Notes: a model not told the origin generated them from the sequence alone. A stretch of 64,000 nucleotides of DNA from Entoloma clypeatum (GCA_963565915.1 OY751491.1:5022001-5086000), one strand, 5' to 3'. Shown: positions 1 to 11,448, counted from the stretch's first letter. Made by a program: numbers and translations.

Positions 1-959
1 CAGATGTCACATAGCAAGGTTCCAACAATTTCGTTCGTTCTCCCTCTGTATCACAAGATGGAGAAGCATCTCGTGGATGTTTCAGTTTCATTCTCGCACT
101 CCTTCAAGGTACGGCGTGCGGCTGAGCAAGGTTTGACGAAGCTGCAAAAATACGCCGCACCTGCCAGACTACACCATTCCTATATCGCCGGCACAAGTAC
201 GCTACATGTTTTTCACTCGCGCTATCCTCCTAATCATTGAATTCATAGTTTTACATCCATCCCTTCGGAGTCACTGGTTTGCTGCCACCGTCGTCCCAGA
301 CAATGAAGCGGCACAGGCCGAGGCGATTGAGAAGGCCGAGATCATTTTCAAAGTCATCGCCGAATCGTACCTTGAGACAACGACAATGACCTCGCTGCCT
401 GTACCCCCGAGCCGTGATCCTCAACCCATGACGAAGGCACCATCATTCCTCGCGAGTGCTTGCTTATTCCAACGGCCAACCACTGCCACCATGACAACTA
501 CTATCTCGAAGCGGACTCCTCGGGAAGAGCTTGACGATGAAATTGCGCGATATCTTCGCTTTGAGGCAGCGCCTATGGGAGGACAAGGAGGAGAATGTGC
601 AGGATCAAAGGAACCATCGGCAGACGAGGTTTTATTGAATCCGCTCTTGTGGTGGAAGGTTTGCACATTATTAAGAGTCTTCATTCCGTCCGTCTGACAT
701 TCATTCACAGGTACATGCTGTCGAGTTCCCTGTCATTGCACGGATGGCTCGTGACTACCTTGCGATTCCAGCAACTAGTGTCGCCGTTGAACGAACATTT
801 TCCAAGTCACGCCACATCTGTGCCAACTTACGAAGCTCGTTGAAGGAGAAAACCATCACGATGGCACTCCTGACTAAGGCTTGGATACGGAGCGGTATGT
901 TCGCAATGGTGGCACCACCAGAGGTGCGACGGAAGCATGGAGATAATGGAAAAAATTGA
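1..959 (+). pseudogene. hAT-family transposase, 3' part (5' end outside window)
   Basis: Three exons can be joined in frame: 1-196, 249-658 and 711-959, with two 52-nt GT-AG introns at 197-248 and 659-710. The joined protein has the features of hAT transposases: a helical block around PTISFVLPLYHKME, then YIAGT followed by ILHPSLR, then ELDDEIARYL, and the C-terminal dimerisation block ARDYLAIPATSVAVERTFS near 747-803. hAT enzymes cut and paste DNA in the nucleus using an RNase H-like DDE core; that core would lie upstream of the window, so activity cannot be judged. The visible part has no internal stop once spliced, so the element may be fairly recent. It abuts a broken acetyl-CoA synthetase relic at 1083. 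The family call is confident; whether the gene is intact is unknown. Confidence 0.8.
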
Positions 960-1082
960 GGCGGCCATCACAACCGTTTTATAAACAGTTTATTAAACGT
1001 ATATAGTTAGTTAAACTGTTTATCCAACTGTATCCGTTTACTAGGCTCCTGAGGGGTAAACGTAAACTAAACGGTTGGAGCC
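960..1082. other. AT-rich tail of the hAT element
   Basis: This short stretch between the transposase stop and the acetyl-CoA synthetase relic is AT-rich and repeats the words AAACGGTT/AACCGTTT and GTTTATNNAAAC in both orientations. Such short subterminal repeats are usual near hAT element ends. The exact terminal inverted repeat and the target-site duplication cannot be fixed because the other end is outside the window. Confidence 0.4.
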
Positions 1083-1940
1083 TTACGTGTGTCCAGTGAT
1101 CCAGCCAATGTCGGCCATACATCCAAAACAATCATTGGGATGGACGTCGGGGACGTATTGACCGTCAACGCAGTGGCAAGAAGGTATCCTCCCATCGTGT
1201 GCACGACTCCCTTTGGCTTTCCGGTCGAAATGAATGTCTAAATCCAGAGTTGAGTCGCTGATTGAAGAAGAGGAACGAAAGGAACGCACGTAGAGGGGTC
1301 CTCGGATGCCTTTACTTCCGGCGGGAAATAGTTCGGAACCTTGTCGACCTCTTCATACCACCAGGGGTCCATACCCTCAACCCACGCAACTGGATTGTCT
1401 GTCCGCCCCAGAAGCAGAAGGTCCAGAAGGTGGGGCACTCGCGCAAGACACCACCCACGATAGCCACGGTCACGATTGGCCTTCGACCTCTCCTTCCCTC
1501 GTCGCTGGTGATGATGACTCTGGACAAACAGTCATTTACGCGGTCACGCAAAGCCTCGGCGCAGAAGCCAGCAAAGACGACAGACTTCGTAGATAACGAA
1601 TCAGTTGTGGAAAAGATATAGACAACGTGAATACCTTGTCAGGATTTTTGAATGCCCACTCGTAATGGTCGACGCAGTTGTAGGATGCGTTCAGGCCGCC
1701 ATCAGGGAACCAGGTAATATCGCCTGTCGTGAATCCGCCTGACCGAACGGTCTGGAAGAGGTTATCTCCAAGCAGGGTCTCTTTGGCGATCGATGATAAA
1801 CATCAACTTCGATAATTACGCGATCGACTGAAAAATACAAAGCATTTTTCCACTTAGTCGATGGTCTGAGCATGCGCAGCGACGTAAGCTTCGTAGGTGG
1901 GGCTATATACGATTCTAGTAAGCTTACCAGAACTGGAGAT
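1083..1940 (-). pseudogene. Acetyl-CoA synthetase fragment, frameshifted
   Basis: Reading right to left, pieces of acetyl-CoA synthetase (AMP-forming; acetate + ATP + CoA to acetyl-CoA) occur in the right order: PTYEAYVAAHAQTID (about 1910-1865), GDITWFPDGGLNASYNCVDH (about 1730-1665), [18 protein letters not shown] (about 1590-1535), [10 protein letters not shown], then [20 protein letters not shown] (about 1350-1290), the AMP-binding loop STGKPKGVVHTMGGYLL in one frame (about 1222-1170), and DVHPNDCFGCMADIGWITGH in another (about 1147-1088). The switch of frame between the last two, and the absence of anything after ITGHT, show a broken gene. The truncation point lies against the hAT element. 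The N-terminal pieces are separated by what look like introns. It cannot give a working enzyme. Confidence 0.8.
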
Positions 1941-1966
1941 CGTTCAAGATCCTGACCCTTCGTCAC

Positions 1967-2430
1967 CCCTGACTTCTTGAAGTTGAAGTCTTGAGTTCAA
2001 TACATTACCCCGGCGCTGATTCTCGGTAGGTTGTTACAGGAAAGGTCTGCCTGAGACGCAGATGAACCGGATCTACTCAAGGTGGACGTCAGGCCAGATC
2101 TCATAATGGGGGAATCAAGACTGACAGATCTTATCGTTGCTGGAATTATGTTCGATGCGGAAACCCTCCCTGCGGAAGTGCGTCTGGCCTTTCGACCAAC
2201 ATCTCCATTGCAGGAGTCTCGTCGGGTTCTGTGGGTTCAGACCTGACCGTCGCGGTTTGCCTTCCCACGTCCGACGGCATACAAGAGCCGAGCACTGTGG
2301 CCCAAGTTGCCGACATCGCTCGACGGCGACGTTACACTCCCTGCTTCGCCGTCCAATGGCTACAGCTTGCCCTCCCCCATTCAAACTCTCAACCTTCATC
2401 GTAAACATCCCACCCTTCCCTTTCCATCGG
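1967..2430. other. No clear gene
   Basis: This stretch lies between the acetyl-CoA synthetase relic and the inverted-repeat element. Short open frames exist on both strands but none has a recognisable motif or a convincing splice pattern. Confidence 0.4.
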
Positions 2431-2436
2431 GAAAAA

Positions 2437-3500
2437 CCAAGGGGGTGGCGGAACAGGAATCCCGGACCTTGGGTTGGGGGGGGGGGGGGTCTGGCCGGAG
2501 GCCAGAAAAAAAGTTCCGACTTGGGTATTCAGGCGGCGGCGGGCCGCCATCAGACAGCACAATTACTCATGAGAAGCTTTCAAACGTCATAGAGAACCGT
2601 TGTAGACAGATAATACCTAATAAGAATTTTGTACCAACCCACACAACCGTTGAAAATGCCGAAGAAAAAAAAGTAAGCGTCGGAATAAGTGCAGAATGTG
2701 ATCTAACGCGTCCTTCAGAACAACTGGCGAATTTACGGCAGAAAGCACGCTTCAGTGTCCAGACTGTGGGACCAACATCCGAGTTGGTACAGGCGGGCAC
2801 AAAAACCTCGATATCCACCGCGCGTCAAAACCCTGCCAAGCTGAGCATGACAGACAAAAAGCATGTACCTGGCCCAAACCAGAGGCAAAACCAAATCAGA
2901 CGCTCCATTCGTTTTTCAAGGCGAGGGCTGCCCCTAACCCTCCTATGGTATCTGCACCGCCTCCAATCCATGCTCCCGACGTCGGCGATGAACAGAGAGT
3001 TGATGGAGACAATGATCGAATGCCGTTGGATACCTCACCTGTGCCTGATTGGATGAGCCTGGGGAAGGATGAGACGGAGGCATGTGTGATAGCGTCTGAG
3101 CTGCTCACCCGATTTCACATGGCGATCGAGCGGATACCAAGTGATAACCCCCTCGCGACGGCAGAAAATCGGCTCAACGAGTTCTCGAAAGATCCCTCAA
3201 CCATCCTGCAAGGCCCCAGGGAGGATGACTGGGAAGAGGTGCTGAATCCGATGATGAAGAGAGCATTTGGGTGGGGGGAGGATGCAACGCGTGCCGCAGC
3301 GAAGGAAATGATGCAACGGGGTCTATTATCATAGAAAGTACAATTTTTGCTTTGTTCATGTCGACAGAAGAAACATATGACCAAGCACGTGATGTGAAAT
3401 TACCATATATGGCAGGTAGGGGGGGGGAGGGGGGCAAAACCGATGCTGAACCAAAAGTTCCGACTGTATATGCAAAAGTCCCGTTCCGCCACCCCCTTGG
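2437..3500. mobile_element. 1.06 kb element with 18-bp terminal inverted repeats
   Basis: The 18 bases at 2437-2454 (CCAAGGGGGTGGCGGAAC) recur as an exact reverse complement at 3483-3500. Immediately outside both ends is the same 6-mer GAAAAA (2431-2436 and 3501-3506), which fits a target-site duplication. Just inside both ends are G-runs and the direct word AGTTCCGACT (about 2511 and 3462). The interval holds one spliced gene (2656-3334) for a zinc-finger-like protein but nothing like a transposase catalytic domain. It therefore looks like a non-autonomous DNA transposon or a small autonomous element of a type I do not recognise. Confidence 0.6.
2656..3334 (+). CDS. Small zinc-finger-like protein inside the inverted-repeat element
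   Basis: The start at 2656 opens with Met-Pro and a run of four lysines, then a 46-nt intron (2673-2718, donor GTAAGC, branch-like CTAAC, acceptor TTCAG). Removing it gives a 210-residue protein with no internal stop. Cys19, Cys22, His33, His39 and Cys45 form a likely zinc site (CPDCG ... GHKNLDIHRASKPC). A basic linker and a proline-rich segment follow, and residues from about 120 on look helical and acidic. I recall proteins with this N-terminus as common, repeated and unnamed in agaricomycete genomes, but cannot check. The stop soon after EMMQRG may be an early truncation. A DNA-binding role is inference; no function is assigned. Confidence 0.6.
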
Positions 3501-3506
3501 GAAAAA

Positions 3507-4330
3507 CCCGAATCCTTCATTTGGCTTCAGAGTGATCAACGAAGAAAATATGCACTCGGTGAACACGGTGAGCACTCAGACTGCTCACTGAGTGCAATGA
3601 TATTAAATTATAACGGATTAAACTACAATTAAATAGGATGAGGACTTGCTCTGAATAAAATATCACGGGGTCGATCAGTCACAAATAGTATTCAATCATC
3701 AAACACTCTTTGCTCTAATTTAACTGTGACATCGTCTCCGAAGCACCATGTCTGCGCCGCGCTTCACTGCCTCCGCCTCCTCCGGCTCCAGCTGCAAGGT
3801 GGACGACAAAGGCAATCCGACAAGCTGAGTGTTGCAAACGCAGACACTGGACACATAAATAAATGAGGAGAGTAGTGTGGTTCTCGGTCAGCGTAGGAGC
3901 TTGCGCATCAACGAGATGAGTATATCATTTTACTACATCAGGCAGAATGATGATGGGGAAATGCGCCGAAACAGGGAGCCCGATGGCGAGGATATTGAGC
4001 CGGCATCCACTGAGGAGAATTTTGTTCAGAGCCGAGGAAGTCAAGCGCGATGGTGAACCCTTTGCCCTGCGATAGTTGTTTCGGGCAGATTTCGGCGAGG
4101 GGCAATTTCGCGTCTAAGGGAAAGTTTTGGGCACAGGTCCGCAGAAGTCGGGATATGGAGGTAAAATAAGCACTTTAAAAAGGCAATCACCAAATCCGCC
4201 GTGCAGCCTTAAATAGTCGCAGCAAACTGCCCTTAAACAAGAACTTCTTGCCCTTCGCCCACCACCTACCTTCCTCTGCGACGTTTGCGAGTGGGGCTCA
4301 TCCGGTTTATCTGCCAACATGTCCATCATG
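3507..4330. other. AT-rich intergenic stretch
   Basis: No convincing gene. A 26-codon open frame at 3748-3828 starts with a reasonable ATG context but has no recognisable feature. The rest is AT-rich with scattered stops on both strands. Confidence 0.4.
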
Positions 4331-4458
4331 ATGTTATTTAAGAATGGCTATAGCAGTTGATTCCGGTGAGTGGCCATCCTCGAGCCATGATAATCTTTGA
4401 TAGATGCCTCCCTTCTGCCCACTTCAACTCACTCACTCACAGTCAACCTATCCTCGCT

Positions 4459-4782
4459 ATGCGCGTCTCCTGCACTCTCACTATTTTCCTTTTTCGGGTT
4501 TCTCTGGGTATGTGTTTCATTGTTCTTGTTGCAGTAGTAGGGTCGGGCGGAACCCTATCAACACGTTCCCTGAATCTAGATAGCCGCCACAGGGTTCACG
4601 AGCTATTGTATTGCATTGTAAGTCTCACATCTCTTTCATCAACCCTGTGTCAGCCTTCCTCGGCGACGAGTCGGCATAGCGTAAGTCTTTCACTTTGTGT
4701 GCCATCCCTAATTCTACTTTTAGGATGTTCAAGGTCATCTGGTTTTATGTACGTACCGCAGTTTAGCATCTCTACAGCCTAA
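4459..4782 (+). CDS. Possible small secreted or membrane protein
   Basis: An ATG at 4459 opens a 107-residue frame whose first 30 residues are strongly hydrophobic (TLTIFLFRVSLG ... CFIVLVAVVG), as in a signal peptide or membrane anchor. Two candidate short introns are visible (GTAAGT at 4618 and at about 4681, each followed by a pyrimidine-rich acceptor), so the real product may be shorter and differ at its C-terminus. I recognise no family. Small cysteine-poor secreted proteins are common in fungi, but composition alone supports this call, so confidence is low. Confidence 0.3.
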   Translation: MRVSCTLTIFLFRVSLGMCFIVLVAVVGSGGTLSTRSLNLDSRHRVHELLYCIVSLTSLSSTLCQPSSATSRHSVSLSLCVPSLILLLGCSRSSGFMYVPQFSISTA

Positions 4783-4799
4783 GTCATCCCAAGTAGGCA

Positions 4800-5440
4800 G
4801 TACTACTAGTTTTTGTTTGATATTGATGTCCCTGTAAAGTTCCAGTACTTCGTTGCAATGTGAACATTTTTTGAACTACATGTTTATATATGAAGATATG
4901 CCATAACTTGAAGATGCAATCACTGAATATGCTTTTAAATACCCAACATTTATCGTCAGTAAATAAACAGTATGATCTCAAATGAGGTCTAATATTTATT
5001 TAGTGAGTTGCGGTAACTCGATACCGCTCGGATTGCATTCAGATAAATGCCATGAAGCTCGTGAGGGCGATAAATAAAAATTAACTTTCATTATGTATAA
5101 TCATGAGCTATGTGCTCACATTTAGGATTCAGGTTTTTCCCGATGTCGCTGGCTACATCACACCCTTCGCCGCTTAACGTTCAACGGGTGACCTCTACCC
5201 AACCCCGTTTGGCTGCCAATGCTACCTCTTGCCGTTCGACGACTAAGCTCCACCCCGCGCCGTTCATTGACCGGAAGCAGCCCGGCAGCACAACTCGGAA
5301 AGACTTGTGCTATTAGTATTCTTTCACGCTTCTCGAGTAATCATACAAGCTTTGTTCGCTTCCCTGCGTACATAGTACTTGCTATGCCTGACAGAAGGTG
5401 ACGAATGGAACTATTAAAAAAAGAAATGGGGAGCGGTACT
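4800..5440. other. No clear gene
   Basis: The first half is AT-rich. The part at 5140-5300 has an open frame on the + strand (residues rich in Pro, Arg and Ser) without a recognisable motif or clear gene structure. Confidence 0.35.
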
Positions 5441-5444
5441 CCTT

Positions 5445-6166
5445 TCAAGAAGAAGGCGCTGAAAAGCGACCAAAACGTTACGAACAAACAACGCTCGAAA
5501 ATATACTGCGCTTACTCAACGGGCAAGTCCCTTGAAACACCTGTGCCTCCAACACATTTGACAGGGCCGCCAACGCATCTCGCCTGAAATTGGAGTACAA
5601 ACTATATGCGCCGACGATGTCCTTTGTGCAATATACCACCGTGAAAGTCACATAGGTGGCAGTTCCTGCACAGATGCTGGACACGGTCAATTCCTCGACA
5701 TAAGAGCTGAATGTGACTGGTTTGGGCGTCGCTGGGAAGGTGAGGGGGGCAGGGGAGAGGGTAAATTGGATGATGAGTTTGCTGGGGGAACGAGCGTATC
5801 CTATGAGACGTTCTGTGTAGAGGGTTCCAGAGAAGTTTCCGCTCCGTGTTGACCCAATGGTGTTGTCCTTTCCGTGAGTCGCGTACAGAGGTCCAGTCTG
5901 ATGGGGGTTCGATTACCTCGCGGGAATGTTGAGATGATATTGGGTGTACTTACGTACCACTCGGAGTGGAAGAATGAACCGGTTGCGTTGAAGAACTTCA
6001 CGGCGGGGGCGGTGTATTGGAAGGAGCTTGTCTCGAAACCGGGGTAATATCCAGCCGAGCATTTGGGGTCAAGGCCGCCGACTTCTTCCTTGTTGACACC
6101 GGGAACGTGCGCAGCAACGACAAAAGAAAGGGCTGCGAATGTGATGAACGAAACACGGGACAGCAT
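5445..6166 (-). CDS. Secreted protein of unknown function
   Basis: Three exons (6166-5954, 5897-5516, 5458-5445) joined through two introns of 56 and 57 nt give a 202-residue protein. The N-terminus has a clear signal peptide (LSRVSFITFAALSFVVAAHV). The mature part includes the segments GKDNTIGSTRSGNFSGTLY and VSSICAGTATYVTFTVVYC, so it may be a compact beta-rich secreted protein. I do not recognise the family. A decayed paralogue lies at 6985-7310 on the same strand and shares the last intron position and the ending PSS-stop, which supports this exon model. The product probably acts outside the cell; the function is unknown. Confidence 0.7.
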
Positions 6167-6984
6167 CACGAGAATATAGACAGGGGACGACAGGAGGGCG
6201 GGGCGATGGGGGTCTTGAAGTTTCCCGTACAAATAGATTGCGGAAGCGAACAGAACCAAGAAGTGAGAATCCTTTGGTTGAACTGGCATCAATCGGCTGC
6301 CACCTTGTACTTCACAGCCGATGTTCCGTCAAAGTCACGGTGGATGTGAGGCGCCTTGGTTCCCGTCGGTACCCTACGGCAAACTATAAAGTACTGAGTG
6401 TCGCTCGCATACCCCCTACTCCAATGACTTTCCTCACGGGCCACTATCAATATGGGAAAAGCCAGGAAGGCACCGTGTCGTTGGTTGACAAGCCCTCGTT
6501 GACAAGTCCTCGCCGATGTGTCCGACCGCGGATCCGCCCGACTTCTGCAGCCAGAACCCGAAAGCCAATATCGAAGATGCTTGGGAACTCCATTTGTTGT
6601 GCCTGAACAATCGCATGTCTGCCATATAAGTATGCAATGCGCTCGTGTTTTCCAATCGATATAACATCTCTCACATACATCCATCTCCATCAAACGGTCG
6701 TAGTGCTCTCGAAAAACGTTGAATGATGCTTTCGGTATATTTATGTGACAAAAGGCAAATGCGAGCTAGGATACGAAATCGCGATCGGGGTCAGGGATGG
6801 TTGGATCCGGCGCACGGCGGGTTTGACGGTCGAGTTCGATGGGATTGTTGAGTCGAAAGCATCCTTGGTGAGGTTCGGAAGGTATCTTCGGCATCGTGGA
6901 AAGGTGGTCGTGCGACTGAGGCGCGGATGGGGTTGGGTGCGATAATCGCATCCTTGGATGGAATATACCCTTGTCAAGGAGGTA
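6167..6984. other. Upstream region of the secreted protein gene, no second gene seen
   Basis: This spans the promoter side of the secreted protein gene up to the decayed paralogue. Open frames on both strands overlap one another and none has a start, splice pattern or motif that supports a gene. Confidence 0.4.
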
Positions 6985-7310
6985 TCCTCTCAAGACGAAG
7001 GGACTGAAAAGACGGACATGAAATTCAGAGTGTTCCGATATTCACCGCACTTACAAAATGGGCAGGTCCCCTAGAAAATTTGCGCTCCCAACGTCTCCGC
7101 CAATGCAGCCATTGCGGCGGTCCTGAAGGTGGAGTAGGCACTGTACGCGGAGAAGATGGTCGCAGTGAAATAGGCCACGGTACGAGTCGCGTAGTTCGCG
7201 GTTCCTGAGCAGATGCTCGCGACTGTGGATCCCTCGCCATACGAGCCCAAGGAGATAGGCTGGGGCTTGATGGGCCAACCCTCCTGGCTCAAAGTGGATG
7301 TTCTACGTTC
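6985..7310 (-). pseudogene. Decayed paralogue of the secreted protein gene
   Basis: The stretch VASICSGTANYATRTVAYF (about 7230-7175) matches the C-terminal half of the protein at 5445-6166, as does the following AYSTFRTAAMAALAETLGAQIF. Where the intact gene has Gln in VFQGTCPL, this copy has a TAG stop (about 7069-7071). Beyond it the expected GTAAGT donor, TTTTCAG acceptor and PSS-stop ending are all still visible. The N-terminal half, including the signal peptide, is missing. This is a truncated duplicate carrying a nonsense mutation, not a working gene. Confidence 0.65.
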
Positions 7311-7442
7311 AGGATTGGTGGTCGACTTTTGGTCGACAAGGGTTGAAATTGGGTGAATCGGGTGTGGTCGGGTAGGTATTGCCTTCATAATGGTCAAGAT
7401 TCAACACGTGACTCGTCGCGCCCTCGTGACAAATTCAACCAC

Positions 7443-7506
7443 ACGCGTCGTGTCCACTACCACCACCACCATCACTACCACTACCACCATCATCGTCATC
7501 GTCGTC
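7443..7506. repeat. CAC/CAT trinucleotide run in FHA gene leader
   Basis: A simple run of CAC, ACC, CAT and CGT triplets lies just before the ATG at 7511. It reads as poly-His or poly-Thr in open frames but is most simply a microsatellite in the 5' untranslated region. Confidence 0.6.
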
Positions 7507-7510
7507 CACG

Positions 7511-10500
7511 ATGGACACCAGTGGATTCAGCCAAATCGGCCGTTATGGAACGCTGGCCTTGATGAAAACTCACGAATACGACACCGCCGTCACCGCCTTT
7601 GGCATCGACACGGACGAGCTCACATTTGGCCGAGATCCGACATGTGGAGTCAGACTGTACTATCCCGATGTCAGCCTTGTCCATTGCAAAATAGTATTCG
7701 AGGAACGAAAGGTGCGTCACACGAAGACCGTTCTTCATCTCACTGACTGATAACTTCGATGCTCTATGCTGATTTATTGACCCTCTCCAGGCATTTCTCG
7801 TCGTTCTAGGCGACAGCGGACTCCTGGTTGACGGGTGCAAAGTATTCCCGAACGGCTTATCGGCGTCGAAAACGATCCCTCTCATCAACAACTCTGAGAT
7901 TGTGATTCACGGAAAACGGTTCAGGTTTGCCTATCCACCGAAGGAGCTCCGTGAAGCGTTGTTTGCCACCCCTGCCCGTACGTCCTCTCTCACTCTACCG
8001 ATCTACTTCGTGACTAATATACTTGTCCATAGGTCCATCCCCTCGCGCCCTCAGACTCTCCATGATCCACAGCGCACAAGTATTTTCCCCCCGTCCATCC
8101 CAAGATCCTCGCGAAAATCTTCGCATCTTGAAGACTCCACTTAAGAACAGCTTCAAGAGCCCGCTCAAACGCGGTTTCATCATCCCCCGACGAACAACTC
8201 TATTCGGTTCTCCCGCCAAGAATTTCTCTCCCCCAGTCATCAAAGACGAAGAGGACGACCAGGAGGACGAAGAGATCGTCCTCGTAGACGGGAACCACCC
8301 CCGCGTCGTCGAAGAGGAGAAGGACCTTGTCATCCTCGAAGACGTTGAGATCCAAACCTCAAATAACAACTTCCTCGCCCCGCTACCCTTTCTCCACGCC
8401 CCGCAGGCACAGCAGCCGCAAACCCCTGTCAGGAGCCGCTCCGTCCCGCGCAGCTCGCTCCATCGCGCGGTCCTCATTCGGAGTGCGCAGCGAGCGGTGA
8501 TCAAAGCTGAGCGGGAGAGGGAGGAACAGGAGGAGGAGATGGAAGTCCTCGAGACCGTGGCAAGCGAGGCGGAGGAGGAAATCGAGGAGGACGAAGAAGA
8601 CAACGAGATGGAGGAGGACGTTCAAGAAGAACAAGAGGACGAGGAGGAGAACCCACAAGAGCCCAAACTGACGTGGCGGAAGAGCCTGGAGAAACTATGG
8701 CCGTTCCAGAGCTCGAGCTCTCCCGAAGGCGACGAAAACGTCAGTTTCTTCCTTCTTTCTCAGTCCTCCCTGGCTCATCCAAAATCCCTTCAGAATGACG
8801 ACGACCATTCTGACGATGAAGATGATGAGGATGAGGACATTCCTGCACCTCTTCCCGTCATGCCACCTCAGACTCCTGCTCGGCGACCTCTAGGATCGTT
8901 CATGACACCACAAGTCCGCTCGACGTCTCAGACTCAAGATGACGGCACCCATCGCATGGGACGATACTCCGTTGGAGGAGTCGAAGCCCGCCGTGTTCCC
9001 CGGCCTGAACAGGTGTGGAGGGTCAAGGATATTGTCGTGCCGCAGAGTCATCAGCCACCCGCGGTGGCGGCGTCGCCTGCCCGCCCCACAATGACCGTCG
9101 TCGATGATGAAGAGAGGACGGTACGCTTTTCGCTGATCGGAACTGTCAAGGGAAGAGCTGACCTTCTTTGCCTAGGCGATCCGGGAACGACGACGCAGTG
9201 CACTCAAAGAAGTCGACTCATTCTTTCCTGGTGGTGTACCTGGTATGGGAGCATCACCCGCGAAGGTGTCCTCATCCTACTCGTCGGCTTCGTCGTCCTC
9301 CTCTGCATCTTCGCTCAAGCCATTCTCGCCCATCAAACCAGGTACCATCAAGCGAGAGAACGAGGACGATGGGACGGAGGAGATGGACACGAGGAGATTG
9401 TTAGAGAGGATGAAGGATACCGTTGAGGGGATGAAGAGGAGAAAGAGCCTTGTCCCCGCTACGCCTGTCCGTCCGACTCTGGAGACTACGGTGACCCCTT
9501 ACTCTACCTTTGGGCAGAGGCTGAGCTTCGGCGTGAGGCCAGCAAGCCCGACTAAAGCTGCTGTGACGCCGGCTGCTATGTCCGTGGAAGAGGAGGAAGA
9601 GGAGGAGGGCGATCGTGGGGAGGAAAAGGAGAATGTTCCTCGGCCTGACGAGAACGGGGTTTCCATGGAGGATCAAGATGTACCCGGGCCAGGAGACAAG
9701 GAGGAACCTCTTTTCTCGTTGCTCCGCCCAGGCGTATTGGAGGAGAGACGAACCCTGATTGAAGACGCGGCGGTCGCTGGCGAAGGAGGAGCCGATAACG
9801 TACCAGAGGCAGAAGTAGAGATGATCGCAGCAGTGCCTGTGGCGACCAGCGAGGAGGTTGAAGACCAAATACAAGTTGATGAGGACCACCACGAGGTAAG
9901 CTTCATAACTTTTTGTCAAAATCACTGGTCTCATTGGTTGCAGGAGACGAAGACGATGTCAAGGGTCCCCGCAAGACGTACCAGGATCACCGGGAAAACC
10001 AAGGTACCTCAAAATGACACCACCCCGCAAACCGAAGAAGCATCTGCACCCGCAACTAAACCCCCTTCTCGACGTGGCCGAAAGCCTACAGTCGAACCTG
10101 AAGCACCTCTTCCCGTCCCCGTCCCCATCAAGAGAGGGCGAAAGCCGGCCACAGCCACAGCCGAACCCGAACGGCCCCTCGTCGTCGTTGCTGCACCGGC
10201 CAAGCGAGGACGCAAACCTGCTGCAGAGATCGAAGCAGAGGAAGATAAGCCCGTTGCCGCTCACGCCTCTAGGAAGGGTAGAAAGCCAGCTTCCGCTGCC
10301 GCTGTCAAGTCCGAGGAGTCGGAGGAGACTCCCGCCCCTGCCCCAGCGCGCAGAGGTCGTCCTCCCAAGATTGTTGCTGCTGCTTCTCAAGCTTCCGGTG
10401 CCAAGCGTGGGGCGAAGACGAAGACGATTGAAGTTGACGACGATGTGGATCCTCTGGACTCGCTCAAGGAGGAGGAGGCGCCCAAGCCCAAGGGCGGGAG

Positions 10501-10882
10501 GAGGAAGGTCGTGAAGGAGGAGGTGCCGGAGGATGAGGGAGAGGAGAAGGCCAACCCCATTAAGAATCCGAGGGGCAGGTCTACGGCAGTCAAGACACCC
10601 GTTGCGGTTCCGGCCAAGTCTCGTGTAACGAGGAAGACGCCTGCAACTGCGCCTGCTGCCGTCACTGGTACGCAAGGCGTGGATAAGGAGAATACGCCAG
10701 GGTCCGATGCGGAGAGTGGTGAGGAGCCTGTGAAGGTCCGGGTGTCGAGGACGACGAGGAAGGTGGCGTCGGGGACTGTTGTCAGGAGTGTGAAGGTCAA
10801 AGCGGAGGAAGAGTTGCTTCCTGCAGCGGAGGTTCCGAAGGGGAGAGTCATGAGAGCCACGAGAGCCCGGACGAGGACGTAA
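7511..10882 (+). CDS. FHA-domain nuclear protein with AT-hook-like tail
   Basis: Five exons (7511-7711, 7791-7977, 8033-9120, 9176-9895, 9944-10882) give about 1044 residues. A further in-frame 54-nt segment at 8748-8801 could also be an intron. Residues about 20-115 form an FHA domain (FGRDPTC, SLVHCKIVF, then DSGLLVDG ... NNSEIVIHGKRFRF), a phosphothreonine-binding module. The middle is low-complexity and very acidic with many SP/TP sites (RPTLETTVTPYSTFGQR). The C-terminal third repeats RRGRKP, KRGRKP and RRGRPP, which resemble AT-hooks binding the DNA minor groove. An FHA head on a long charged tail recalls Ki-67-like chromatin proteins, but that link is inference. The product is probably nuclear and phosphorylation-regulated. 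Confidence 0.75.
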
Positions 10883-11448
10883 AGAAGATATTTGCATTGT
10901 GAGGATTGCTGGATTACTTTATAGCTATGCTACGTTGCATTTCAATCACCACGCTTTGGTCTTCTACTCGTAAACGACTACAAGTCGCGGATCGCTCCAT
11001 GTATTCAGTTCGGGGTGAGTGATGCCTCTGAGAGAGATGGATTGATAGATGGGAATCATGGGATGCAGTGTGACGAGACAGGGGACTTATTCGAACGGAG
11101 GAACAGTACCAAGTTAAATAGAAATATAGCGGAATCTTGCTTTCCTTTCATAGCTCTCCGAGTTGAACTCAAACCAAAATGGGCAACATGACTGGTAATG
11201 GACATCAAATTGATATCTGAGGCCTGACTATCTACTGGGTGCCACGAATGTTCGTTCTTGGACCTCCCCGCCTTTACTCGCAAAGTGCAGCGCGAACCGA
11301 CCCACGACCTCGAACTACTAAGCACCACCTCCCTCTTTCATGTGCCCAATACCCTTCATTTGCCAGCGAAAGCAACCTAACCTGAGGCCCCTTGTCAGAT
11401 TCATGACTGAAATAATGAACAAGAGGTAGGCACAACCTTTTCCGTGGT
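10883..11448. other. Intergenic region between two convergent genes
   Basis: This stretch separates the 3' ends of the FHA gene (+) and the F-box gene (-). I see no gene in it; it should hold both polyadenylation regions. Confidence 0.5.

Noticed and set aside
7995..8603. Ser-rich open frame antisense to the FHA gene
   Set aside because: It mirrors the acidic GAG/GAC-rich coding strand and has no start context or introns of its own; the same holds for antisense frames at 9401-10897.
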